From Daphnia pulex (Eukaryota > Arthropoda > Branchiopoda > Diplostraca > Daphniidae), in contig NC_060026.1 in the NCBI RefSeq assembly GCF_021134715.1, forward strand, positions 5,695,001 through 5,759,000: a stretch of DNA of 64,000 bases, read 5' to 3'. Under the pieces are notes generated by a model that saw only the letters and a program-made list of their open reading frames with translations, was not told where the DNA came from and did not search any database. The translations under genes were made by a program, and so were the position numbers. Positions 36,021-49,300 of the stretch are shown here, in pieces. Position 1 is the stretch's first letter, and each line of letters begins with the position of its first letter.

Positions 36021-38373
36021 CGGGGGCACTAACAAAATGATGCTATCCAAAAAGTCCTTTCACACGTGCATCCGGGGCAGCACCAAGACTTTTTTTTTCT
36101 GTTTTTTTTTTTTTTTTTCTCATATTGCCGAATCATCGACAACGGTGGGCCCCCCTTTAGGAATCTTTTCCTTTTATTTCTTCTTTTTTTCTTTTTCTTT
36201 TTTCCCCGTCCGGCTTTCATTTGACAAGCGCTCGCTCGACTATAGATACAAAAAAGCCCGGCTTTTCTCTGCCTGGCTGCTTATGACTGTTCAAACCATA
36301 TCGCTGTATATAGGAATACCATAGCTATATAGGAAACGCTATATAGCTCAGACTAGGCTTCTATTGGTTTCCATTGTCAAAGCGTTTAGTTGAACATAAG
36401 ATGATCATGACGCCGCGGCCGGATGAAAAAAAAAACAACTTGCGCTGCTGCGGCTGCTGCTGCTGCTGGGTGTCTCTTGGGCTGGAGCAGATTGACGCAA
36501 ACTTTTTATGGCTTTTTTCCTTCAATTTCTTTTCTTTTTGGGTTTTTTGGTTCATCCAGGGAGAGAAAACTTGATGGCAAAAGAAACGTCATTGAGTGTA
36601 TTGTATATCTTCTAAAAATAACCATGAAGAGGATATACAAGGAGGGGGGTGGGGTGGGGGGGGGGTTGAGGGGGTCGAAGCGAAGTGCGTCTCCAGTTTC
36701 CCCCCAACATCATGACGTTGAAACATTTGATATGAGAAAATGGATGATTCCGCTGGATGGCTGGCTGGCGTTAAGGGACTCTCTCTCTCTCTCCGACTCG
36801 TTTCCACTCCACTCGACACGCTGGCCGTCTGTTTGGTGACTCGTAATTATCTCGGGCCGGGCGCTAGAAGACCCAGGCGAGAACTGCTAGCTGAGCTGCC
36901 CTTTGCCCAGAGATTTGTTATAAAGGTTAACTAGAATGCCCGTCGACAGGTCGTTTATAATTACGAGATTGCCCCAAGTTACTCAACTCTACAGTATGCT
37001 AGATCTAACAGCTAACAGCGTCTTTGAATCGGAGACGGCCATCAAGGAAATGGAGGCCCTTCGGTTTTTTTTTTTTTTTTTTGGGCCGATCGGATTCGAG
37101 CGATTCCCGCTTAAAACGAGAAGAAGAAGTAGAGTCGTCCTCCTCCTCTGCTGGAATTTCCGATGGCTGGAATACATTAAAACAGTCGATGCTGAACCGC
37201 CTGTGGCCAGCAGAGGATTAGATGGCCGGTGTTGTGTTCAGTCGATGCTCAGGTTGCACTAGTAGAGGAGGAATAAGGCAACCGAAAACAACAACCATAG
37301 TCGATCTGGCCCGTCTGCCATATGGCTGATGGCTGATGGCTGGGCTGGAATAACCTTATTCCAAGTAGTATATAGCGAGGCATGTTGAAATGGGCACTGC
37401 TGTGGAAACCCAAAAGAATAAGGGAGACGACGCTGCTGCTGGGTTGTTGTTGTTTTTTCCATATTTTGTCCATGTTTTTTTTTCCTTTTTTTCTTTTTTC
37501 TTTTTCTTTTCTTTTTGGGTTGTTGTTCTTTGTTGCTGGTTGGAAGAACTGGTCGGTCGTCTCATCCTTCCTCTATAAAAATGTCGACATTGTATACATG
37601 TACACGGGACAAGGGCTTCCTGGCATCAACGCGTGAGTGCTCTGCTCGCCCGCACACAGACCAGCAAGGCAGCAAGGCTCCTACATGGGCTGTCAAGGCG
37701 TCAACTCGATGGTTTATCACGTCAGGAGCAGCGCCGAATTGTTCATTATAACTTGGCTGCTGCCCCTATACAGTCAAAATAAGTTGTACGTACGATGTAA
37801 CGGGAAGAAATGAACATGTCATACTGTCTGTGTGTCTCTGTGAGTCTCTGTGTGTGCGGAGTCGAAAGAAAAAAGGAAAAAGCAGGAAAAAAGGAAAAAG
37901 GAGAACAAGGAGCGGAAGAGCGGAGCGTTCATAAATCTGGCGCGCAGCACTGCTGTTGATGTCATCTGGTTATGCACCGCTTGACATTGGCAGCTTGTTA
38001 TTACCTTGAGAAATAACGATTTCCCCCCGCTAGCTCAGCTATCGGCATGCATGCAAGAGCTATAGAGCTGGAGAAGTGGAGAGAGTCCGTCCAAAAAGTC
38101 GGACCATTTGTCGGTTATTGCAGCCCATGATGATGGTGCAGTCAGACACACACACAAATGGAGAAACAGGTTGCCAGCTGCTCTTCCGCCCTCAACCTTT
38201 TTCTCTCTCTCTCTTTCTCTCTTTTTATTTTATTATTTGTGTCTCCCCTCCACCCATACGGCCCGAGTTATGGTTATCTTTTCCAAACTTTTCGAGAAAA
38301 CCCTTTAGAGTGGTCGTGCAGCGTGTAGTCGTCATCTTCGGGCACTAAAAACACACGGGGAAAAGAGAAATAC

Positions 38374-38397
38374 CGAGAGAGAGAGAGAGAGAGAGAA
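38374..38397. repeat. (GA)12 microsatellite
   Basis: Uninterrupted GA tract. Confidence 0.95.
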
Positions 38398-38717
38398 AAC
38401 GAGAACAAGTCGATGGGTTGCTGACTACTTTGCTGAACGTTTCCTTCGCAGGTACGATGAAACATGGGAGTTTTATGAGCTAGACACACACTCCTCCTTT
38501 TCTTCGGCTCACACAACATCGTTCGGTTATTCAGCGCTTTTGTTCACAAAGTCGCTACACGAGAGAGAAAAGGGGGGGGGGAAGAAAAACGAGTTGATGG
38601 AAAAGAGAAACGAAATGTCGGGTGATGATCGCTCTGCGCCGAGCCAATATTTGGAGTCGTAAAAACTACCGACATCTTTTGTGGCAGCTGCAACACAAAA
38701 GAAATAGTGTTGCTCTC

Positions 38718-38758
38718 TTCTTCTCCTTCTTCTTCTTCTTGTTGTTGTTGTTGTTGTT
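38718..38758. repeat. Compound (TTC)n(TTG)n repeat
   Basis: TTC triplets pass directly into six or more TTG triplets. Confidence 0.9.
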
Positions 38759-39610
38759 ATTGTGGTTGTTCTCTCGCCGTATTTCCTGGCCCGCAAAAGA
38801 CTAATAATAAAAGGCCAGAAATATTACAGGGAGGAAATGTCTATAATTCATAGTGTCGGTCGGTGCGCATGCGCGTTGAAAACAACAACCCAAAAAGTCA
38901 AAGGGAAAAGTTTTCGATCAATTATCACTGCGCGGTTATTCTGTACATTTCCGCTGGCTGGCTGGGTTATATTGTTGGGCGTGCTTATGGCCGCGGCTGC
39001 ATCTCATGCATATCAAAAGGCGCCCAAGACGACGACGACGACTAGCAAGAGTGCAAATGTCTAGCGATTCGCTACGCCTTTTGTTCCGACTCTCTCGCGC
39101 CGCCCTGGACGCGACCACCACCGTCCAAGTCGATCCTTCCGCCTATATACATGTATACATGTATACTACACACAGCACAGCACAGGGGACCCACCCTGCT
39201 GCACTGCAGGCAGGCAAGCAGCCGCCCCGCCAGTCTTTTATGAGCCGTGTCCGCCGGAAGAGGATGAATCTAGTCACATTACCGCAGCAGCAGCGCGGCA
39301 GCAGCTAGAGCCAGAGCTCTAGCACGACGACTACTTTTGAATTCAAATGGCGTGCCGGGGGGGAAATAGCCAAGTCACCCCCCCCTTTGAAATCGCCTCA
39401 TCATCGATACTTGAATGCAACGGGGTCAAGACATCTCTCCCAACTTGCTCCGCGCCGTGTGTTCATTATTTCACGATTTGACTCTTTTTTTTTTCCTTTT
39501 TCTTTCTTTTTTTAATGTGGCGCACGATTTCTTCGTCGATGCCGATGACCGCTGTTAATATGTTCCTGAAATAATCAATAGCCTTGTGGTTTGATACCTA
39601 TTTCTCTTTT

Positions 39611-39650
39611 TTTCTTCTTCTTTTCTTCTTCTTTTCTTCTTCTTTTCTTT
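39611..39650. repeat. 10-bp TTCTTCTTTT tandem repeat
   Basis: About four near-identical copies of a 10-nt pyrimidine unit. Confidence 0.85.
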
Positions 39651-42600
39651 AAAAAGGCGACCGGCTTTATATTATATACAAGCTCGCCCGTCCGTTTGAC
39701 GCTGTGTAGGAGGGACTCGTGTATATGCACAAGAGATGGAAGGTGAGATTTGTTTGCTGCGAGTCTATACTACTCTGAAAGCCACATTAGCGGCTTCTTC
39801 TTCTTCTTCTTCTTCTTTGACTGGATTTCCTAAAGCTTCCATCTCTTTGACATGGCCCCGATAGTTTGGCTGTGTAAAGATAGGCTAAAAGACTGTCAGC
39901 AGAGGGTGATCATTGCCCCCCTTATTGGTCAGGCGTTTCTCAAGCTTCTTTCCAGCTGAAAAGAAAATGAGATCGCCGTCCCCAGTCTCGCAAAAGATGC
40001 GCATTTTCTTCCTTTCTCTGCGCCAGCACGGAGCCCCACTACCTAAAAGAAAAAAAAGAAAAGTATGGAAATAATAGAAAAAGGGACCCAAAATATTCAT
40101 CCTTGGGGGTGGCGTCGGTGGCGTATAGTTTAGCCTAAAATAGCCTGATATATCCGTCAGCAGCGCAGTAGTATATATTTGACGTGAAAGAATATGTGAC
40201 TAGGGCCCTTGTGGCCGATTCAGCAGGATTGACTCTGACACATCAAACGTATTGTGCGTATATTTCGATTACTTTTATGGTGATGTGATCCAGTCACATC
40301 CACATACGCATAATAGACTACGTACTGCTGCTGCTGCTGCTGATATATTTAAGTGGCATAGGCTCGATACGGCAGTCAAAAAAACGATGACCGCTTCATC
40401 TTGTGTAATGCACTGGGTGAAGCCAAAGTCATAAGGAAAAAGAAGGAAAAAACACACACAAGCTAGCAGCTAGGGCATTGTGTCAACTTTTTGGGTGCGT
40501 GTCTGCGGCTCCTCCTTATGGCGGGGCCGGGGTGGTTGGTCCTTCATCTCGCGTGAGAGATCGATGAAATCATTGACCGGAGCACACACAATATGAGAAA
40601 GGGCCGGGAAAACAGTGCTGCATGCCCAGCAGCAGTTATATAGACATTGGGGGGCTATAGCAACTGCCCGTTGAGTCTGACGGCTCCATGAAAGAATTCA
40701 CGTTGTCAAGTCGTGAAAAAAAGGAGTCGCTTTTCCTATTCAAGTTTATTTTATTTATTTTCGAGAGAGAGAGAGTCAGCGGCGGGATTGGTAGGAGGGA
40801 AAAATGGAAAGGAATGGGAAAAAAAAGTATCCAACTTCTTGAGCAGCGCAATCCGGTAAGTTCCAACTTGTGCTGCTCTACCCCCTGCAAAGCATCCGGG
40901 TTGTTGGGAAGCGATGCAAGTTGATCTTTCCGTGCAAGAGAGCAGCTAGCGCTAGCCCCTCTCTCTCTCTCTCTCGCCTGCACATAAACGGATCGTTCTT
41001 TTCAGAATGCCATTAAAAGAGGAATGCCGGCAACGATGCAGGTTATTCCCGGCTAATGTAGAAAGTTTTTTTTTTTTTTTTTTATTTCTCCCTTCTTTTT
41101 TGGCCAGCAGTTGTTTACTTCTGTCTGCTCCTGCTTCTTCTTTTGATAGAACTGGCGAGAGAATAACCGAATCCATCGCTCACGTCAGCGAGAATATCAA
41201 TAGCCATCAGGCAGCAGTCGGCCGGCCGATATACCGTGTGTGCGCCGTGTGTTCTACATGAGAGGAAAACAAGAGAATTGTGGAAATGTTTCCTTCATGT
41301 CAGAGAGCGGAGATTCGTGGATGGATAGCGAGGACGACATCAGCGCCCAGCGGGAGCGTGCGGAGGTGGGCCCAGGCGGGAGGTCTCCCATTTCTATGGC
41401 ACGCCGATCGCCCAAGACAAAGTCCCTTCAAAACTTTGTTCACAGCCCCTCTCTCGCTCGCTTAGTTGTTCTTCCTTTTTCTTCAGTTGCATGAATAATG
41501 ATCGCCAGGGAAACTTAGACATACGGCACTTTGCCATTCCTATTCCAGCCCGTGCTGCTGCTGGCCAATGCCACCTATTTTATTTTATATATAGATAGAT
41601 GGATATACCACTAACCACTTTGTACTACACAGTCGGCCAAAATGTCTTTACCTGCGCTCAGAAACCCTCGACTACTACGGTACGACGAGAGCCGATTACA
41701 GCAGCAATGTGCATTATTTAAAGAATGTTGCTTCCATCCTGCTGTCTTGATCGATACTTCATGAACCCAAAAGATATTTTTCTTTTGGCATGGGCACAAC
41801 GTAGACTCGCCGTTATGGTTATGGTGGCCAGATACCGATCCATAGCACCGAGTCAAGAAAAACAACCAACGTCATTTACATGCGTTGTTCCTGTTTCGGA
41901 CTAGATATACTATAGTATAGGGGGGCTATAATAGGCCTGTATTCTATAGTAATATTCTATACAGACTGGGACTTTTGTCAGACTGAGCTGCTGCCACACA
42001 TGACAGGGCGTCCTCCCTTTTGAACAGACGTTTATTTTCTTGAAATGTCCCTTGACTTTTGAGCCAATGAGCGGCGACGAAGCTGATGCTCTTTGTAAAA
42101 ACGATGAAATATTCATCACATATCGTAAAGTCGCCCCTTTTTTTTTTCCTCTTTTATTATTATGACGTTTCCTCATTTCTGCCGCCTTCAATCCATGGCG
42201 GAGCATTCCAGCGTAAATAGAATTGATGACGACTGGCGTGACGAGTGCGAGTTCTTGCCATACCCACGCCCTTTTACCAATGGTTCTTCAGCTCTTCCTG
42301 TTTAGTACTCTGCCATCTCACGAACTCAAAAAAATCAATAGCATATACATGTACCATCTCGACGAGTTTTTTTTTCTTTCTTTCTTTTCTTTTCGAGCAC
42401 AGCTGCAAGTTTTTGTCTTGGAACCAGCCAACGTTTCTGTGTGTCTTTGGTTATAATACATAACCCTTTTCTTTTTTTTGGCTGGGTTTTTAACCCCTCC
42501 GACATTTCGGCAATCGGAGAGAGACGAAACCACTGCGCCCATGTGGTCAAAGTTAGTAGTTGTCGCTATTGTGAATTGTGAGCGACATGACAGATGCGAA

Positions 42601-43389
42601 ATCTATATCTATTCATCTCTCTACTCCATGCATCGTCTCCTTCCCCCCATCCCCCTCGACTATACCACTATACTACTGGTAGTAGTCTAGTGGTAGTGGT
42701 ACGTGTATCGATGAAATCGGCTTTATGTCTGCGCTGCTTCCCATTTTATTTGTCGTCGTTATACAAAAGGGGCCTCGGCAATGCGACAGGACACTCGTCA
42801 ATTGACAAGAGTCTCACCTCCTTTCTGACTGCTGCTGGTCGACAATGTGTCGAGGGGGTAGTCGCACTCGACATCATTTCGTGGGGGGGGGAAATGAGAG
42901 AGAGAGAAAAAAAAAACTTGTTTGAATTGAACAAAAGAAGATTGCAGGTTGGATACAAACTGTATAGAGGACTGAATTGTGGGTGTGTGTAATAGGATGA
43001 CGCAGATCTCGCCCTCATCGACTTCTTTCATGTCTTGCTATTGGGAAATAAAATGGAAAAAAGAAAGAAAAAATGTGTCAGGTTTTTCATGCGATGGCGG
43101 TTGAACAGCTGTTGGAAGCACCTTTTCCTCCGTACGGACTGTGCAGATATCAAATGGTGTACTATTTTGTCTGCACCGAAAAGATGGCGTTATATTCTTC
43201 TTCTTTTCTCCTTGTGCGGGTCTCACTGGAAACTCCGCTGGGGAGGGCTGGTGCCTAAACATATGAAACGGCGGAGGGGTATATATATATATATATAGTA
43301 AGCCCGGCCGGGATCGATGTGCCGACTGAGACGCAAAGCGGATAGAGCTGGCAGTTTGCTGGCTGGCACACTATAAAAGTGTGCAAAGG

Positions 43390-43479
43390 AAAAAAAAAAA
43401 AAAAAAAAAAGAAGAGAAATGGATAGACTTTGACAAGAAAATGGGGGAGAGAGGAAGATGAAAAAAAAAAAAAAAAAAA
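43390..43479. repeat. Two long poly-A tracts 50 bp apart
   Basis: A runs of about 21 (43390-43410) and 19 (43461-43479) flank a purine-rich spacer. Confidence 0.95.
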
Positions 43480-46340
43480 GTCAGAAAATGATTAGACACG
43501 CCCAGTCATCGTAACGAATATTTGATGTTCCATACACACGGCCGCAAGACACACACGGCGTGTAGTAACAAAATGGCGAAGTGGTTGTCACACGTCTAGA
43601 CGTTCATCCGACAGGCCACATCATATCCCCCAGGAAAAAAAGGGAAAAAAATAAATAATCGTTGTTTTTTGTTTTTCTTGTGGTTTGTGAAGAAATAAGA
43701 AAAACTAAGAAAAAAAAAATAAGTTGGAACTTCTTCCTTGTGCCAGCACACGGCAATCATTTACAGTGCACCGCTCGATAGCATACTGCGGCATAATTGG
43801 AAAACATGATGACAGGGACGGATAGGAGAGACGGGGGGCCTAGTTGTTCTCGCTCGTGTACCTGGGATTAGGTACACGGTATGCTACAGCATATTCACCT
43901 GGGCCAGCACTACCATATACTCCCCCCTGTTCCAGGCGTGTGCCCCTCGTGTCAAACGAACCAGCGACTTTTTTTTCTTTTATTTTTCGGGGGGGAATAA
44001 GGCAACAACGTCCGCCTCCTGCTCGTCATCACCAACGCGCTGGTTGTTGTTGTTGTTTCTTATTTTCCCCAACTTATAGAGAAGAAGAAGAAGGCGACCA
44101 TATCTACCGGGGTTCGACCACTGGCTTACTCTAACGGTGAACAACACACGACGGAGAGAGAAAAGAGAAAGAAAAGAGAAAGAAAAACTCGTTGCGTTGG
44201 CTGACTGGCCACAGCACAGCGCCACTCCCTCTGAACTGTGCGTGACTGGAACAACTTGAGAGTCACGATGGCCCTTCTCGGCTTATTACTCAGTTGGAAG
44301 GGGGAAGAATTTCAATAATCTAATCGGGACGACGTGTCGGAGAGGTTCAATTCCTGCGTCACGAAACTTGTATCTACACCGCGCTCTATCTTCCGTCTCG
44401 ACTCTTGTTTTTTGTCTTCTCATTTGCATCCCACATGTATAGACTGCTGGCCGTGTCCTGGGTTGGTTGGCATGATTATCATCAAACAGCATCTTGATGA
44501 TGAGGCTGTGGTGTGTCATAGACAACTGTAACGATGAGTAAAAGGTCGCCAGGGCTTTTTACAAAGCCCACGCCATATATTTTTTAGCCATGTTGATCTC
44601 TGCTCAGTAATAAGGATTGGGGTCGACCAGATCTTAGTGTCCATCCAAACAAGGAAAGGCTCACAGCCGATGAGGCTTAATCCGCTGCCCCTGCCTGCAC
44701 GAGACCCCGACCAAAACGCCCAGCAGACTACTCTAGAGAATAAACATGTCCCCTCAGGAAAGAGAGAAAAAAAAGATCCCATAGATACTTTTGAGACCCA
44801 TATCGCCGTCCATTATATCCTATATATACGTATATACGGATAGCAGATAGACGAAACGGCCAGCTTCTCTAGCAGCTTCCAGCTGGGCTGCTTTTCTATA
44901 GTGTGTAGTATAGTTGTTGTTGTTGTTGCTGGTAGAGATTTGGTTGCTGGTACCCTAAAAGGATTAAATGCGCAGTAGGGTGAGCGCAAGTGCATCTGTG
45001 AGTGAATGTGAATGATCCTTGCTTACGCTAGTACACTCCAACCGACTTGTGTGTATACCTAGCTGGCTCCTCCATTTGACTTTATTGATCGTTTCAGACG
45101 ATGCCTCTGCCCTCCGGCTATATAGCCTTACAGATTGCAACCAATGCAATCGAGGTGGAAAGAATCTCATCACTTGTTTCAAAACCACCAAATATCAAAT
45201 TTCATCTCGTCGAAAACCATCCGTGCCTTGGATTATTTGATTATTATTCGCCATCGGCTTGTGTGCTTAGATTTCCATCCGACATTTTTTTTCTCATCCA
45301 CCATCCAATAGAAATAGAAACCGGAATGCCATAGTATTCTCAACACTAATTCATTTCTGAAGGGATCTCTCCCTCCTCCCTTGTAATCGAATTTCAATCA
45401 AATTTGCATCCGCCCATATGCCTTACTTCAAATCATCTTTTTCGGGGGGTATTTCTCTCATTTCTCTTTGAGACTTCGATGAATGCAAATGATTCGACTT
45501 TTTTTCTTTTTTTTTTTTTTTAAAAGATTTCCAATTTGGAAAATGGGGGGGAATCAGAAAAAGAAAAAGTCTTTCAGTGTTCGAAATTCATTATACGGTA
45601 ATCAGGCACTCAGCGACACAAGAAGAAAATCAAGAGTGCCGAACGTGCTTAATGGATGGTTCGTTCCTCCGTGTCGTTGTGTTGTATCATCCAGCAGCAG
45701 CTCCAGCAGCAGCCTGGATAGATGCGGGAGGGAGAGGGAGAGAGCAATAGAGTTTGACGGGTGGAGTTGGGGAGGAATGGATTTCAATCAAGCCAGGAAT
45801 TCATTCTATCATGTCCGGGACGCTTTTCATCTCCCAACTTTTCCCCTTCATCTCTCATCCTCAATATCCCACGTCCCATATTTACCTTTTTTCTATGGAG
45901 ACCAGCAGCAGACGAGAGAGTCATGTTATGTTTGTCGTCGCTGGGATGCGTGCAGACAGACTCTACACACGCGCATCCACTCCGTTTACCTGCGTGTCAA
46001 GCGTCTTTGAAGTCGACCCCCCCCCCTTTTTTTTACTTAGAAATTATTCAACTTCTTGTTGGCTGGAATTTCTAAAGAAAAACTGATTAGGCATCAAGCT
46101 CCTGTCCCTGTGATCAGTTTAATTGAAATTCACGTTTTCTCTGATGGCTCATGACTCTGGACCTATGCCGTAGTTGATTGTGAAAGTGGACCCATAGTGG
46201 CCCTTTTATTGATTTTAATTGGCGGTGCACGACATCACGTTCTCAGAGACCGCAGCATCTAGCTAATATTTAATTGTGATTATCTTTCTGTATGTATAGT
46301 TGCAGGTTAGGATATCGCCAAGTAAGCATGCACCATTGAG

Positions 46341-49300
46341 ATGTTGTCCTCCTCAAGAATGGCCTGTTCTAAAATTGCGCTCGTGATGGCCGTGCTGCAG
46401 TTGTGTTGCGCCACACGAGTAACAAGACAACAATTGCCCAGCGATCATCAACATCATTCCAGAGCCCAGCACTCGGCAGTGCTGCTGAACAAAGGCACTG
46501 ACAATCACGACGACGACACGAAACTGCCGGCCGGCTGGAATGGCCTTCTTCCCATCCACCCACCGTTGGGTTCCATTGACAGTGACACACGACCAATTAG
46601 AAGCCGGAGACAAACCGGCACAGCAGTCGGTGGCACCGGCGGCAATGGCGAGCGGCGATCATCACAGCTCCGGGCGACGTCGTCACCACAGGGCTTATCG
46701 CTGCTCGACCTGCCCGTCTTCTCCCGCGGTGACAGACCCAGCTCGATGGATAAAACCTTGGGCGCCATCTTCAGTAAAGTGGCCTTCTCATCCGCCACCA
46801 ACCAATCGGGCGGGTCTGTGGCGTCACCCAACAACAAGAACGGCGAGGCCGATAAGATCGACGAGCGGAATGCGGCAGCTGCTGCTGCTGGACCCCTAGA
46901 CGGTCAGTCCATCAATTCGACAGGGTCCGCCGGCAGCGGCAGCGGCAGCAGCTCGACGACGACGACAGAAGCCTCAACGTCCAGCGAGAGCAAGAGCGTG
47001 CCGGCCCATGGCGCCGGCACATTGGTTCCCGTCCGATCCAATAAGCCCGTCTTCGAGTTCGACACGCGCGTCTTTGATTTCATCCCCTACGACCGGACCC
47101 CGACTCCGTCCGACCCCAATCGCCAGTACAACCCCAACGTGCCTGGCCTGAGGGGGCCGTCGCGGATCAACACGGCCCGCAATCCCGGCAACAACCAGCC
47201 CTTCAATCTGCGACCCACTCTGCCACCTCTGGTCGACCTGAGCGGGCAGACGGGCAATCGCTTCGTCACTAGCACCAGACAGCAGCATCACACGACGACC
47301 ACCACGGTGACGCCCAGCACGACCGTCGACCCCGTCGAGGAGGACGACGCTCTGGAGACGACGACCACAACGGCGACATCGACGACAACCGTCACGCCAC
47401 CGTCGACGAGGACGACGACATCGGCGACGACGACCAGCACCAACGCGCCACCGGCGCCTCCTCCTGCAGTGGTGTCGACCGCCGCTGGCCATCCGTCGAC
47501 GTCGACACGAGACGTGACCAATCGGGTGGCGGAAGAATCAAGCGGCGCTGATCGCGACGCGGCCTGGAGCATCCAGGTGTACGGAACGTCGACGCTGTTC
47601 GCGTTGCTGGGCATGTTCGCCCTGTCGAACCTGCTGCGCCTGAGATCGTCGACACGTCGGCTGCTCAACACCAGCCATTGCCTCTCCATCCAGCTGCTGG
47701 TTCTCTTCCTGGCCATCACCCGCTCCATCCATTTGCTCTACGACGCCTACAATCACAGGAGGCTCTTGCCACCCGCTCTAGCCTTCAGCATCTTCAATGT
47801 GGCCTTTCCGTGTCTCAGTTCCGCCCTGGCCGTCCTCCTTCTCGGAATCTTCAAAGCCACTAAACTGCAGGTAACAAACACAACACACAAACAAATTATC
47901 AAAGGGAAGAAAAAAGGAAAAGCTTAAACGGGTTTTTGAAAATCCACTTGTCTTAATAGTCTCTCCCTCCCTCTCTCGGCTGAGACTTTTGAGAGATTTC
48001 GTCCCCTCTTTTATTCGTCCATGGTCGACGGCTGTGACTGACAAGCATTCAACATGCAGCATTTTCTTCTTTTTTCTTTTCCCCCATGTCATGCTTCACT
48101 TAATGCGTGCCCTATCGGTATTTGAGTTCTTCCATCTGCGACGACGAGACGTGAGTGGTGGTCGCGACCGCTATCAGCCCGTTGCCAGCGGCGCAGCAAC
48201 TCTCGACGGTTCCTCTTCTTTTTCTTCTTCTTCTTCTTGCAAGTTTCTCGCTCTCTCTCTCTCTGCTCTCTCAGCTGCTCTTCGCCATTCTTTTGGGTCG
48301 TGGAAAACATGATCGTTTCTCTTCGTTTCTCTCTCTCTCTCTCACTCTCCAAGAAAGAAAGAAAGAAAGAAAGAAAGAAAAGTGAAGAGTCATTTTTCGA
48401 CGACCCCAAACGCCAAGATGCCGGATGATAATAATGGGCGCCCCTCGAGCCCAAGCATTTCCCATCTGTGCGCTGCATCTCCGCTGCCAGCCCAGCCCAG
48501 CACAGCACAGCACCAACCGATTTCATTTATTTCAATTTGTTTCCCTAAGTGGTTAGACGAGTAGAATAGAGTGGGAGATGAGAGAATCAGAGAGAGAGAG
48601 GAACGACGCAAAGAGTGAGTGGGCACAAAAGATGGCGACCAGGTAATTTCTGAAATTCAGAACCCCGGCGTGCATGCGATTGCTAGTGGTGGGACCCCTT
48701 CTTCTTAGCTCGCCACTCGTCGTCGTCGTCCGACTCTCCAACCGCATCTGGGAGCCATTCATTAGCTCGACACAAAAGCCAAGAGAATTTCGGTGGAAAG
48801 TTTGGTCAGAGTGACGCGGCAAATCTAATAGAAATTCGCTGGAAAATCTATGAACTCGACGACATTGTTCTCCGTTTCCTTTTGGATTATTGTCGAGCGC
48901 TAAGAAGGAGCCAGCCAGAGAGATTATACCCAACAACGAAATGATGCTCGAAAGTCGAAACCAATTGAATAATGTCTGTCGTTCCAGGCGACTAAACGAG
49001 CTAAAGTCTTTTCAAAAAGGCTGACAATCCCATAGGCGGTTGACTCCCAATGCGCATCGTGTCACGCTCGACGTCAGCAAAGACGGGCCATACAACTGTG
49101 GCAGCCGCAGCCTGACGATATGCTATAGCACGATGAATTTCGACATTCACGCCGACTGCTGCACAGACCGCCCACCACCAGACTTTCGCTAAATATCAAT
49201 GCAGCAACAGCAGCAGCAGCGGGAGCAACCTTCACTTTTTTCAGCACATTTCGCCCGTTTTCTGGACGATTTCACTTTGGATGACGATGATGAATGCGCG

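Larger units (their letters stand above)
25972..46306. other. 20-kb non-coding, microsatellite-dense region (possible 5'-UTR intron)
   Basis: No conserved coding text is seen on either strand; the many open frames are low-complexity products of simple repeats. The region carries dozens of GA/CT, TTC, TG and A/T tracts and numerous short ATATAT words. It ends in TTTCTGTATGTATAGTTGCAG, a good 3' splice site 34 nt before the ATG at 46341. This fits a long first intron rich in regulatory DNA, a common layout for developmental or neuronal genes, but intergenic DNA cannot be excluded. Confidence 0.4.

Noticed and set aside
43300..43375. TATAAAAG at about 43372 as a core promoter
   Set aside because: No initiator at the right spacing and no downstream gene within reach; such words are frequent in this AT/TATA-rich region.
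45483..46086. Overlapping plus-strand frames of 104-175 codons just before the PRRT-like gene
   Set aside because: They begin in poly-T, contain Ser runs from CAG repeats and share no coding-like signature; they lie in three different frames over the same bases.
46974..47728. Long minus-strand frames opposite the PRRT-like exon 1
   Set aside because: Arg/Val-rich shadows of the Thr-rich ACG/ACC repeat coding on the plus strand.
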